Source of the DNA: an uncultured Campylobacter sp.
GTDB lineage: Bacteria; Campylobacterota; Campylobacteria; Campylobacterales; Campylobacteraceae
NCBI RefSeq assembly: GCF_938030145.1
Contig: NZ_CALHGM010000034.1
Span: 1-64,000, forward strand
DNA: 64,000 nucleotides
Direction of reading: 5' to 3'
Part shown: one piece after another, positions 26,685 to 35,696 of the stretch
Position numbering within the stretch: position 1 is the first letter of the stretch
How the letters are laid out: each line of letters opens with the position of its first letter
Position numbers and translations under genes: made by a program
Notes under the pieces: model-generated
What the model was told of the DNA's origin: nothing
The model's database searches: none
The model's input: the letters and a program-made list of their open reading frames with translations, nothing else

Positions 26685-28390
26685 ATTTCGCTCCCGGATC
26701 CGCTTCCTGTGGCAAAGCCGGCGCCTTGCGCCGCTGCGTTTAAATTCTGCGGACCTTGTTGCTCGAAGCCGAGATCTTGCGCCGCAAAATTTCCGCCTGC
26801 CGCCATGTAGTTTTTGCCGTTAAAAAGCGTGTATGCAGGATAGGCGATCTTGATGTCGGGCTCGCTTCTTAGCGCATCTAAAATTTCAGCCGAGATGTTG
26901 CTGCGAAGCCCGAGCGTCGCGTAAGAGTTCGTCATATACCAAACCGAAATTTCAATGCCGTATGGCTCAAAAAAGCTGAAAATTCTAGGCTCGACGTTTG
27001 GATTTTTGATGCTGTATTGCGAGCGAAGCTTGCCCATCTGCTTTTTGGCAATGTCGGTATAGCCTTTGGAATACTTCCGCACGATGTTTTTTATGAGATA
27101 CATCGCCTTTTTATGGTTGCTATCAAATGTTAAAAGTATGCTAATGCCGTCCCAGACGGTCTTAAGCCCGCTATGGGTGTAGTTTGAGATAAGATCGGTA
27201 AAAATATAATTATTCGGTATGAAAATTACCCTGCCCGCGCGTTTATTTTCTCTCCACGTAGTCATAGTAACGTCCTCGAAAATCGTCATCCTAAGCACCG
27301 AAATATCGATGATATCGCCTACGTAGGTCTCGCCGTTTTTATGCACTCTAATACGATCGCCCACGCGAAAGCTGCCGCCAAGCACGATCGTAAGCCAGCC
27401 TAAGGAGCTCATAAACATATCTTTCATCGCGATCGCAAGACCTGCCGAGGCAAAGCCCAGAACCGTCACGAAATGCGTCATATTCTCGATGTAAGAAAAG
27501 AGCAGTATCAGCGCGATCAGCGTGAAATTTAAAACGTTGATAGCTTTATTTACGATATAAAAATTCTCGTCGTTTTTGATATATTTTTTCGCCACTACCT
27601 TGCATAAAAACGACAGTGCGATGACTACGAGTATCCATACGGCGATGTTTCCCGCGCGCTTGATCTGCGCTTTTATATCGGCGGTCTGCACGGCGATTTG
27701 GGAGTTGATCTTTTTTTCGTAAACATCGTACGTGGTCTGCGCGATCTCGTACGCGGAGCTAAACTCGCTAAGCTCGTAATCTAAGCTTTTAAGCTCCGCC
27801 ACGGCGCTTGCGTCCGTATCGATCTGCATCAAGCGCTCGTATAGCGCCCTTTTTGCTTCAAGTTTATCGATTAAAGCTTTAATATTTTCGATGGCGTTTT
27901 TCTGCTCCATCTTTTGAGCTTGCAAATTTCTAATCGTAGAAAAACCGGAAATTATCGAAAAGGGATTTGTAATGCGCGCAGGCTCGGGAGTTTCGGGCAT
28001 CGCGATGATATCTAAAAACGGAGATTTTTCATACTCTTTTAGCAGTATGAGCTGCTCTTTTACGGCGCGAAGTCTTTTTTGAATCTCTGCGATCTTATCG
28101 GTGCCGGCGCTCTTTTTTAGCTCCGCTTCAAGCTGGCTGGATTGCTTTTGTAAATTTTGATAGCCGATGAAATTTGAAAAGCGCGAAATCCAGATATTAT
28201 TTTTGATCTCATCGTCAATAACACGGATCTGATCTTTTAGCGACGCGGATAGCTTAGAATTTTCATCTTTCTTCTCACTAGCGGCGGAGCTAGCGTTAGA
28301 TTCTAAGCGCGTATACGCGGCGGAGAGCGTAGAATTTGCCTCGCAAAATGCAAGATTAAAAATCAAAAAAATAGCCGCAAGCGCTCTCAT
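26681..28390 (-). CDS. Mechanosensitive channel of the MscS family
   Basis: 569 residues: a signal sequence (MRALAAIFLIFNLAFC), a periplasmic coiled-coil region rich in Glu, Lys and Gln (about 45-230), then membrane helices from about 255 and the MscS pore helix with GFASAGLAIAMKDMFMSSLGW. A beta domain (VGDRIRVHKNGETYVGDIIDISV) follows. The tail has repeated Ala/Gly/Gln (AAGGNFAAQDLGFEQQGPQN). It lies between aroB and mtaB with four-base overlaps at both ends. A release valve for osmotic downshock is the expected role. Confidence 0.88.
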   Translation of the reverse strand: MRALAAIFLIFNLAFCEANSTLSAAYTRLESNASSAASEKKDENSKLSASLKDQIRVIDDEIKNNIWISRFSNFIGYQNLQKQSSQLEAELKKSAGTDKIAEIQKRLRAVKEQLILLKEYEKSPFLDIIAMPETPEPARITNPFSIISGFSTIRNLQAQKMEQKNAIENIKALIDKLEAKRALYERLMQIDTDASAVAELKSLDYELSEFSSAYEIAQTTYDVYEKKINSQIAVQTADIKAQIKRAGNIAVWILVVIALSFLCKVVAKKYIKNDENFYIVNKAINVLNFTLIALILLFSYIENMTHFVTVLGFASAGLAIAMKDMFMSSLGWLTIVLGGSFRVGDRIRVHKNGETYVGDIIDISVLRMTIFEDVTMTTWRENKRAGRVIFIPNNYIFTDLISNYTHSGLKTVWDGISILLTFDSNHKKAMYLIKNIVRKYSKGYTDIAKKQMGKLRSQYSIKNPNVEPRIFSFFEPYGIEISVWYMTNSYATLGLRSNISAEILDALRSEPDIKIAYPAYTLFNGKNYMAAGGNFAAQDLGFEQQGPQNLNAAAQGAGFATGSGSGSEI

Positions 28391-29418
28391 TCAAACTCTT
28401 TCAGCGCTGCGATTACTTCATATTTTGCGATCTCTTTGGAAGTGTAGAATTTACCGATGCCGTCGGGCAGGATAAATTTTGTCTTGCCGTTTTCGCTTTT
28501 TTTATCGAGAAAAAACAGCTCGTAAAATTCCGCCGCATCCTCTACGTGAAATTTTATCGGAAGCGCGAATTTTTGAAGCACTTTACGGATTTGATCCTCC
28601 TCAAGCTCATTTAATTTATCAAGACGGCGTGCTAGCGCATTTGCCATCACCATGCCGATCGCCACAGCCTCGCCGTGCAAAAATTTTTTATAATTAGTAA
28701 TTTTTTCTATAGCGTGAGCAAAGGTGTGTCCGTAATTAAGCGCCACTCTGATGCCGCTTTCGCGCTCGTCTCGCTCTACAACGCTTGCTTTAATCTCTAC
28801 GCAGCGAGCGATTACGTGCGAAATTTCATCGGCGCTTTTTAGATTGTGCGTCTCGAAAAATTTAAATAGTTCGTCATCAAAGCATACAGCCATCTTTACC
28901 GCCTCTGCAACACCCGCCGCGAACTCTCGCGCAGGAAGCGTCGATAAAAATTTGCTCTCGCAATAAACCGCGCGTGGCTGATAAAATGAGCCGATTAAAT
29001 TTTTGCCGAAGCGATTATTCACGCCCGTCTTACCGCCGACGCTTGCGTCCACTTGCGCTAGCAAGGTCGTAGGTATATTGATAAAATCGATGCCGCGCTC
29101 ATAAATGCTCGCGCAAAAGCCCGTTATATCGCTAATGACACCGCCGCCAAGAGCGATGAGCGTGCTTTTGCGATCAAGCTTGGAGCCAAAAAGCTGCTCT
29201 AAGATTTGCTCCACGCTCGCGGTATTTTTATACTCCTCGCCGTCCGGGATCGTGATGATAAATTTTTGCTCGCATTTTAACCGCTGCAATAAAAAATCAA
29301 GCCACAGCCCGCCTACTTTGGGATTTGTGATGATCGCTACCTTGCCTTTGAGCTTGATCTCTTGCAATTCGTCGATAAAAACGCTGTATTTTTTACCTAA
29401 ATTAAGATCGATTTTCAT
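28387..29418 (-). CDS. aroB: 3-dehydroquinate synthase
   Basis: Second step of the shikimate pathway: DAHP to 3-dehydroquinate, using NAD and a divalent metal. The 343 residues carry ALGGGVISDITGF, the PTTLLAQVDASVGGKTGVN active-site loop and the metal-binding NYGHTFAHAIE and LHGEAVAIGM motifs. It heads the coupled set aroB-mscS-mtaB-FtsH-like, which I recall from C. jejuni and H. pylori. Confidence 0.95.
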   Translation of the reverse strand: MKIDLNLGKKYSVFIDELQEIKLKGKVAIITNPKVGGLWLDFLLQRLKCEQKFIITIPDGEEYKNTASVEQILEQLFGSKLDRKSTLIALGGGVISDITGFCASIYERGIDFINIPTTLLAQVDASVGGKTGVNNRFGKNLIGSFYQPRAVYCESKFLSTLPAREFAAGVAEAVKMAVCFDDELFKFFETHNLKSADEISHVIARCVEIKASVVERDERESGIRVALNYGHTFAHAIEKITNYKKFLHGEAVAIGMVMANALARRLDKLNELEEDQIRKVLQKFALPIKFHVEDAAEFYELFFLDKKSENGKTKFILPDGIGKFYTSKEIAKYEVIAALKEFE

Positions 29419-29461
29419 ACGCTAACCTTTGATTTTTGGGTAATTGTAACATAAATTTCGA

Positions 29462-30880
29462 TTACTTTTCATACCCGTAATCGCTCGGGATAAAAATTTG
29501 ATGATTTTTGCCGAGTTTAAAATACATCTGATCCAAATCCTGATTGAAAATCGATGTGAGCTTGCGCGCCAAAATTCTATCATTAAATGGCACAAATTGT
29601 AGCAGATCTCGCTCGCTGCCTAGCGCTAAAATCGGATTTTGCCGCTCGCAAGGAATAACGAATAAACTCTGCTTAAAAAGCTTCGATAAGCTCACGTAGC
29701 TTTGCGCAAACTCGTCCTTTTCGCTCTCGCCGAAAAGATACAAATACACGTCTAGCCCTAGCTGCGAGCTGATGTCAAAGACGATACTTGATTCCTCGCG
29801 AAGCCGCTCGCCGGCACTTAGCACGACGCTTTTACGCACGTCTTTTAGCTCGCCTTCACCAAGGCTTAACACCGGAATTTCAAGCGCTTTAAGTGCTGCT
29901 TTTTTCGCTTCGAAAACTCCGCTTGAGCAAACTACCAAGCCTGCTTTATTTTCGCTCACGTCGCGCTTTAAATTTAGCTCGCCCGAGTAATCGATGAGAA
30001 TTTCAAATTTATCCCGCTCACACAGCGCTTTAAGCTCGCTAAAAGTGTCGTTTAGCAGAGGATTTAAAATTCGCAGATAAATTTTATGATTTCTAATATG
30101 CAAATCCAAAAACTCAAGCGCCCTAACCGTCCTAGCTATCTCGTCGCCGCTCATTTTTTTCATATCGATTAGCGCGAAAATATTTAGCCCAAACGGCGAT
30201 GGAAATTGCCCGCTTTGCTTTTTTACTTCAGCAAACACCGCTCGCAACGCACTAGGCTCACCAACGACTAAAATCGTATCATTCGGATATATTCGCGAGC
30301 CGGGTGTCGTTACGATGTAATTGTTGTGGCGGTAAATCATCGGAATTTGATATTTGGCATTAGAAAGCGTACTGATTTTTTTATACGCGAACGAGCTTCC
30401 TACGGGCACTTTTACCTCCATTATCTCTCCGCGTCCAAGCCCGATATTATCAGCAAAAACGGGACTATCAGGCAAAAAACCGATGAAGCGCGAGGAATTT
30501 AGCGCAAGGGTATTTACGATTTTTACGTGAGCTTCATTTTTATTATCGCGCAAAAGTCCCCAAAAATCAGCCACGTAAAGTTCTAAATCCGGAGCGAGTG
30601 TCTTTAAATTTTCAAGCGTTACTTTAGTGTCAAATTCATCCTCCATTATCACTATGCAGCGGTCAAATTCCTCTCCTGCTAGCACCACGCGCAACCGCTC
30701 AATGCTAGTAGGATCAAAAATTTCGACCGAAAAATTTGACTCGTTTTCAAGCTCTGAGGGCACGGCATCCGTATTTTTAGCTATGACGCGATATGATCTG
30801 ATGACATCTTTGATTTTACAAACTTTGGATAAAAAATGGCGCGCAAACTTTCCGCTTGCGATGATTAAAACTTGTTTCAT
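29462..30880 (-). CDS. TrkA-domain NAD-binding protein (COG3400 type)
   Basis: 472 residues. An N-terminal Rossmann/TrkA-N fold starts KQVLIIASGKFARHFLSKV. A TrkA-C (RCK_C) domain spans about 150-225, with EIMEVKVPVGSSFAYKK and NDTILVVGEP, and a longer C-terminal region follows. There is no channel pore, so it probably regulates a potassium system by binding NAD(H) or another ligand. The start has GGAGAGCA upstream. It directly precedes aroB with a 43-base gap. Confidence 0.75.
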   Translation of the reverse strand: MKQVLIIASGKFARHFLSKVCKIKDVIRSYRVIAKNTDAVPSELENESNFSVEIFDPTSIERLRVVLAGEEFDRCIVIMEDEFDTKVTLENLKTLAPDLELYVADFWGLLRDNKNEAHVKIVNTLALNSSRFIGFLPDSPVFADNIGLGRGEIMEVKVPVGSSFAYKKISTLSNAKYQIPMIYRHNNYIVTTPGSRIYPNDTILVVGEPSALRAVFAEVKKQSGQFPSPFGLNIFALIDMKKMSGDEIARTVRALEFLDLHIRNHKIYLRILNPLLNDTFSELKALCERDKFEILIDYSGELNLKRDVSENKAGLVVCSSGVFEAKKAALKALEIPVLSLGEGELKDVRKSVVLSAGERLREESSIVFDISSQLGLDVYLYLFGESEKDEFAQSYVSLSKLFKQSLFVIPCERQNPILALGSERDLLQFVPFNDRILARKLTSIFNQDLDQMYFKLGKNHQIFIPSDYGYEK

Positions 30881-31026
30881 TGCTCTCCGTTTCGTGGTTT
30901 TGCAAAGATTATAACCAAAAACGGCTAAATTTTAAACCGCGCGATAAAATTTGCGGGCAAGCTGAGGCGCGGCGACTTAAAATTTTAAGATCGAAATTTT
31001 AAAATCAAAGTTTGAAATTCCAAAAG

Positions 31027-31065
31027 CGAGGCTTAAATTTTAAAATGAATTAAAACCAAGCCTCG
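31027..31065 (-). terminator. Second hairpin downstream of the siderophore receptor
   Basis: CGAGGCTT at 31027-31034 pairs with AAGCCTCG at 31058-31065 over a 23-base AT-rich loop. It lies about 100 bases past the receptor stop, behind the stronger hairpin at 31113-31141. Confidence 0.35.
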
Positions 31066-31112
31066 TTAAATTTAATCTCGCCGCTTAGAGCGATAAAATT
31101 TCATAAATTTAA

Positions 31113-31141
31113 AAGCGGCGCCATAACCATTCGCGCCGCTT
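31113..31141 (-). terminator. Rho-independent terminator of the siderophore receptor
   Basis: AAGCGGCGC at 31113-31121 and its exact complement GCGCCGCTT at 31133-31141 form a GC-rich stem with an 11-base loop, followed on the minus strand by TTTTAAATTT. It lies 28 bases beyond the receptor stop. Confidence 0.7.
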
Positions 31142-31168
31142 AAGCAAAAATTTTAAACTCACTAGATT

Positions 31169-33422
31169 TTAAAATTTTACCTCCGCAGAGAGCATGAAGC
31201 TTCTGCTCTCGCCCAGCGTCACGCCGTTTGCCGAACCTAGCACGCTAGTTACGTTAAGTCCGCCCGCACCGTCGGCGCTCGCAGGATACATTCCCGCCCA
31301 GTATTTTTTGTTAAATACGTTATTTACGTTGAAGCGTAACGTAGTCTTATCGCCCAAAAGGTGCTCGCTCGTATATCTGATACCAAGATCGGTAACGAAA
31401 AAGCTAGGCGTGTGCTGAGTGTTTAGATCGTCCAGATACATCTTGCTAGTGTAGTGGAAATTCGTACTGATCGCAAGTTTATCGGTGCCAGGGATCACGT
31501 AATCAAACATCAAATTTGCATTGATTTTAGGAATGCCGTTTGCGACCTTGCGATTAGCGCCCTCGATGCTTACGTTGTGCATCTTAGGATCGATATAGGT
31601 AAAGCCTCCGAGCACGCTTAAATTTTGCGTAATTCGTCCGCCGCTCATAAACTCAAATCCGCGGTTGCGCTGCTCGCCGTTTATGCCGTAGCGTCCGGTA
31701 GAGCTATTTAGATACGCGATAGGTCTGCGGATATCAAAATACGCTACGCTAAAATCGATCATATCGGCTACGCGGATCTTAGCGCCGATCTCGTGCTGCT
31801 TGGAGCGATACGGCGACGTATAGGCGACCTCTCCCGCATATGGGCTGCTCGCCGGATAAACATAGGTAGAGCCCTGCTGTAAGCTATCTGCATAAGTGTA
31901 GTAGATGCTAGCGTCCTCTATCGGATGAAAGATCAAGCTGCCCGCCCAGCTATATCCCGAATCGCTATAGGCTTTGACAAGTCTTTGCTGACGATTATTG
32001 TAGGATTCCTGCCTCATCCACGCCTTAGATGCGCTTAACATCATGTCAAATTTATCGTTTATCGTGATATCATCTAGCACCGAGACGTTATACATATCTA
32101 TTACTGCGAAATGATATAACCCGCTTCCGCGCTTAGCGTTAGTGTAATCTAAAATTTTAGGATCGTAGATATTGCCGATGGTAGGCGAGGTGTAGTTGGT
32201 GCTTGCGATCTTATATCTATCCTGCGTCCAGTGATAGCCGTTGGTCTGCACGCTGAAATCATGTTCGATATCGCCCGTATTAAACTGCGTATTTGCCTTG
32301 AGATAGCCGCTTGGCAGATCGAATCTATATGCCGCCGTAGCACCGCCGCTGTGTCTGGTTTGATAATCGCCCGGTTTTGTATATTGCGGATGTGTGCTAG
32401 GCAAGATATAATTTACAACGCCATGAGTATCACGATCGGCGCGCTGAAACTGAAAGCCGCCCTCTAAATACCATTTATCGGTAGGCGTAAATTTAAATTT
32501 TGCGCTTGCGGTAGTGGTTTTTAGATGCATACCTCCAAAGCTCTGACCAAGACCGCGTTTTGAAGAATCCACCGCCTTTGGAAGCTCCATGCCGTCTACG
32601 ATCTTGCCGTCTCGCACGCCAAGAGCAAACTGCCCCGCAAAGCCCTTGGTATTGTGCTCATAATAGCTAGCCGCGGTTTCAAAAGTAAGATCGCCCGTCG
32701 GATAAAATTCCATCGTGACGCTGGCTAGGCGGCGCTGCAAATTTGAGCCCTTCGGTTGTCTGTCGCCGTTTGATCCGTAAAACACCGTGCGGTAGCCGAA
32801 TTTTTCAAATTTATCGGATAGATCAAGTCCAAGACCTAGATTGCTTCGCGACATGTAATCGCCCCAAATTATGTATTGATCTTTTACCGGGCGCTTGCGC
32901 GTGTAGCTGAAAATCCCGACCGGATTTTTGCGCGCCGTAGAGCGAGCCCGCGACGCCGTTTTGCACTTGAAAACTCTCAAACATCGCCATCGGAATCGCC
33001 GTCGTCGAAATAGTATAAAAGCCGTCCCAGAAGCTGTTGCCTACGACGCTGCCCTCAAAGCCACGCGTCTGCGGGCGCCCTACCGTGGCGCCGCCGCGCA
33101 TCTGAATCTGCGCGGATGGGAAGTATTTGACCGCCTCCTCGTAGCCGGTGACGCCTTGGTGATTCATGATCTCCTTGCTGATCGTGTTGATCTGATACGG
33201 AAGATCCAAAGCGCGCTTGCCCGCAAGCAGACCTTGTTGCACGTTTTTGCTCAAAAAGCCCTCGTCGATGCCGCTCTCGCTGATATTATCACCGACGGAA
33301 TTTACCTCGATTACGCCCATATTCTGCGATTTTTCAGGCGCAGAATTACTGCCGCTTTGCACTGCAGCTAAACTGCTGCATAGCAGACACATACATGCCG
33401 CTAATGAAATTTTAAATTTCAT
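31169..33422 (-). pseudogene. TonB-dependent siderophore receptor, single-base frameshift
   Basis: Outer-membrane siderophore receptor split into two frames. The 5' part (start at 33422, MKFKISLAACMCLLCSS signal peptide) holds the plug domain up to AGSLYGA. The 3' part, in another frame, continues NPVGIFSYTRKRP and runs through a full beta-barrel to a C-terminal Phe (SAEVKF). The join lies in an A5 run (T5 at 32925-32929 on the plus strand). With four A's the sequence would read LYGAQNPVGIF, the normal family motif, and one frame would run through (about 750 residues from this start). An alternative start is 33437, with its own Shine-Dalgarno. The rest is intact, so the change is recent, reversible or a sequencing error. 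Confidence 0.85.
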
Positions 33423-33635
33423 CGTTTTCCTTCGTTCCATTATTTTCCCTTCGTTATGGATATATTTAATATTATTTTTTAGCATATTAGAAAAATTTTC
33501 CTAAATTTAGACTAAATTCTAGATATAAATTTATATATTTGTAGTCGCATTTTTTAGCTTTAAATTTCATAGACGATATACCGCGATACAAAAGAAAAAT
33601 TGCGCAAATTTATATGAAATTCTAAATTTTTAATG

Positions 33636-33641
33636 TAAAAT
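33636..33641 (+). promoter_or_regulatory. -10 box close to the yihY start
   Basis: TAAAAT, preceded by TG two bases upstream, ends seven bases before the ATG at 33649. No Shine-Dalgarno sequence lies between (TCGCCCGT). A transcript from here would start at or next to the ATG, that is, leaderless or nearly so. Confidence 0.4.
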
Positions 33642-33648
33642 CGCCCGT

Positions 33649-34482
33649 ATGAAAAAACTAATACTGGCGCTTAAGCAAGCGCAAAACCGACTCAAAAATT
33701 TCTTCCGCCTCTACGATACCGAGCTCATGCACCATGCATCAAGCCTTAGCTTTCACACGATTTTGGCGCTACTGCCGGTGCTGATGGTCTCGCTTAGCGT
33801 CTTTATGCAGCTGCCGAGCTTCAAAGGCTACTACGACAAGATTATGGGCTTTATCTTTTCAAACTTTCTGCCCGCAAATCAAGCGAGCATGGCGCACTAT
33901 ATCGAGGAATTTATGGCTAACGGGCTAAGCCTTGGCGTAACGGGCTTTTGCGCAGTGTTAGTTACGTCGGTGTTGTTTTTCGGAGATTTTGAAGCGATAA
34001 TTGCGCGCATTTCGCATTCGCCCGAGCGAAGCTTTTTTAAGAGCCTAAGCACCTACTGGACGCTGATGACGCTCGCTCCTGTGGGGCTTGGAGCATCGTT
34101 TTATATCAGCGGCGAGCTTCAGGAGCTACTAAATAAAACCGAGCTTACGAGCTGGATAAATTTGCTTAAAATTCTACCCTACTTAATCGTTTGGGGGATC
34201 TTTGCGATCACTTACGCTACGGCGATCAACCGCGAGATCCGCGCAAAAGCAGTGCTTGCCTCATCACTCGTAGCGTCGATTTTATGGTGGCTTTCAAGAC
34301 TGGTTTTCGCGCAATACGTCTTTTATAACAAAACCTATCTTAGCATCTACGGCTCGTTTTCGGTCGCGCTATTTTTCTTTCTGTGGATCTACATAAGCTG
34401 GATTTTCTACCTATACGGCGTGAAATTCTGCGTATTTTTGGACGCTAAATTTAAAAGAGGTGGCGAGCGACAAAGCGCCTGA
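33649..34482 (+). CDS. YihY/BrkB-family membrane protein
   Basis: 277 residues with about six membrane helices, of the YihY/UPF0761 family (once called RNase BN, a name now given to an unrelated enzyme). Family features are HHASSLSFHTILALLPVLM near the N-terminus, and YGSFSVALFFFLWIYISWIFYLYG near the C-terminus. The role is unknown, possibly envelope transport. No ribosome site precedes the ATG, but a -10-like box does, so it may be leaderless. An AT-only inverted repeat (34481-34496) directly follows the stop. Confidence 0.82.
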   Translation: MKKLILALKQAQNRLKNFFRLYDTELMHHASSLSFHTILALLPVLMVSLSVFMQLPSFKGYYDKIMGFIFSNFLPANQASMAHYIEEFMANGLSLGVTGFCAVLVTSVLFFGDFEAIIARISHSPERSFFKSLSTYWTLMTLAPVGLGASFYISGELQELLNKTELTSWINLLKILPYLIVWGIFAITYATAINREIRAKAVLASSLVASILWWLSRLVFAQYVFYNKTYLSIYGSFSVALFFFLWIYISWIFYLYGVKFCVFLDAKFKRGGERQSA

Positions 34483-34531
34483 AATTTTTAAATTTCATAA
34501 CGAATTTTACGAAAGATTATATTAAGAATTA

Positions 34532-34542
34532 ACGATAATCGT
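34532..34542 (+). promoter_or_regulatory. Operator-like palindrome 1
   Basis: ACGATAATCGT, a 5-1-5 palindrome upstream of the gene at 34668. It shares the ACGATAA half-site with palindrome 2; the centres are 32 bases apart, about three helical turns. Confidence 0.4.
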
Positions 34543-34561
34543 ATATTAATTGGCTGTTTAA

Positions 34562-34576
34562 ACGATAAATTATCGT
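34562..34576 (+). promoter_or_regulatory. Operator-like palindrome 2
   Basis: ACGATAAATTATCGT, a 7-1-7 palindrome about 90 bases upstream of the 34668 start. Paired with palindrome 1 on the same face of the helix, it looks like a two-site operator for a dimeric regulator. It is similar to but shorter-spaced than a Fur box. Confidence 0.45.
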
Positions 34577-34667
34577 CAGCGAAAGGATTAAATTTGAAAT
34601 CTCGTCTTTGTTCGGTCTATATACGAGCGATCTACTTTAAATTATTAAATTTCTTGAGGAGGAAAGA

Positions 34668-35150
34668 ATGGCGTTTGTTGCGGAGCATATTTCTAAAGTT
34701 GATTTGGAAAGATACAATGTTGCAAATATTATAAATAATTGTTGCCTAAAATATGGCTCAATAGCCTATGATGATTACTACCTAGATAAGCTGGATTGGG
34801 TTATAGATAGACAAAGAGATGCCTGGTTTATGTTTGTTTGCAGAGTGCCTTTGCTAGACCCAAGAGATGGCCTTACGGGAGAAGTTATTTGGCTGTTGCA
34901 TTATAGGGGTAAAAATATCGAGCTCGATATAAGGCGAATTTATGACGAAACTACGAGTAAGTATTTCACGGAAAATCCATTTAAGATCAAATATAAATTC
35001 CAAAGCGTAAATTCTGACATTGGGGATATTTCAATGGGTGAAATTTATGAAATTTTAAATGAAGCATTATTGGAATATGGAGATGACGGCATTGATGGCA
35101 GAAAATTTTTGCCAAAAGAGCATGAAGTCGTAACTTTCCTGCACGATTAA
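34668..35150 (+). CDS. Hypothetical protein of an accessory islet
   Basis: 160 residues, soluble, acidic, rich in Tyr, Asp and Ile, no signal peptide, no family recognised. The Shine-Dalgarno is very strong (GAGGAGGAAAG seven bases before the ATG). Codons are more AT-rich than those of neighbouring genes, suggesting acquisition. Upstream are two palindromic operator-like sites. Size, charge and aromatic content would suit an immunity or small regulatory protein, but nothing specific supports this. Confidence 0.6.
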   Translation: MAFVAEHISKVDLERYNVANIINNCCLKYGSIAYDDYYLDKLDWVIDRQRDAWFMFVCRVPLLDPRDGLTGEVIWLLHYRGKNIELDIRRIYDETTSKYFTENPFKIKYKFQSVNSDIGDISMGEIYEILNEALLEYGDDGIDGRKFLPKEHEVVTFLHD

Positions 35151-35223
35151 AATTCAAAGAATCGATGAGCCGCGTTTAAATACATCTGATATTTCACTAT
35201 CAAATTTAATATTTTCTACTGCG

Positions 35224-35460
35224 CTATAAAACGCCCCACTCTTTTTTATATTCGTTTATTATCTCATCGGGCGTTTTTTCTTCCTTATCGACCTTGATAA
35301 GATCGATTATATCTTGCTCGTTTGCAAACATACCCTCTATCGCGTGGTTACAGATGATAGATCTGTTTTGCTCGTATTGTTCTGCGCTCAGCTCGTCTTT
35401 ATATTTTTCAAGTATAGCCAAACTCTTTTCTAAACTATAAACTTCCGGATATTTTTGCAT
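35224..35460 (-). CDS. Small VbhA-like Fic antitoxin, unpaired
   Basis: 78 residues, all helical. The central stretch (NHAIEGMFANEQDIIDLIKV, then EEKTPDEIINEYKKEWG) has the layout of VbhA-type class I Fic antitoxins: a helix with the xxxEG inhibitory motif, then a [E/K]-x-x-x-P-[D/E]-E-I tail ending in YG/WG. The motif residue usually Ser or Thr is Asn here. No Fic toxin gene (HxFxxGNGR) is adjacent. Codons are AT-rich. The family call is by-eye similarity. Confidence 0.5.
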   Translation of the reverse strand: MQKYPEVYSLEKSLAILEKYKDELSAEQYEQNRSIICNHAIEGMFANEQDIIDLIKVDKEEKTPDEIINEYKKEWGVL

Positions 35461-35491
35461 GCTTTATCCCCTAGCAATATAAAATTTTATC

Positions 35492-35585
35492 AGCTGCGGC
35501 GTCCTATTAAAAAAACAAAGCTCAAGCAGGCAGGCGCACTTTTTGCTACGAATAGCTTGCAAGTAGTTTGCACTTCGCCGCAGCT
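35492..35585. repeat. 10-bp inverted repeat around 74 bases
   Basis: AGCTGCGGCG at 35492-35501 is exactly reversed at 35576-35585. Between them the word GCAAGTAG also occurs, and it is seen again near 35622. It may be a small mobile-element remnant or a structured RNA; no terminal target duplication was seen. Confidence 0.35.
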
Positions 35586-35696
35586 AAAGCAGATAACTAT
35601 TAGATGACGGGAAATTTTACTGCAAGTAGCTCACAAATAAATTTAACAAAGCCCTTATCAAGCAAAAAATGAAGGAAAAGCCGTCAAATAGAACTG

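Noticed and set aside
34668..35460. Toxin-antitoxin pair formed by the 160- and 78-residue genes
   Set aside because: They are convergent and not overlapping, and the 160-residue protein has no Fic or other toxin motif.
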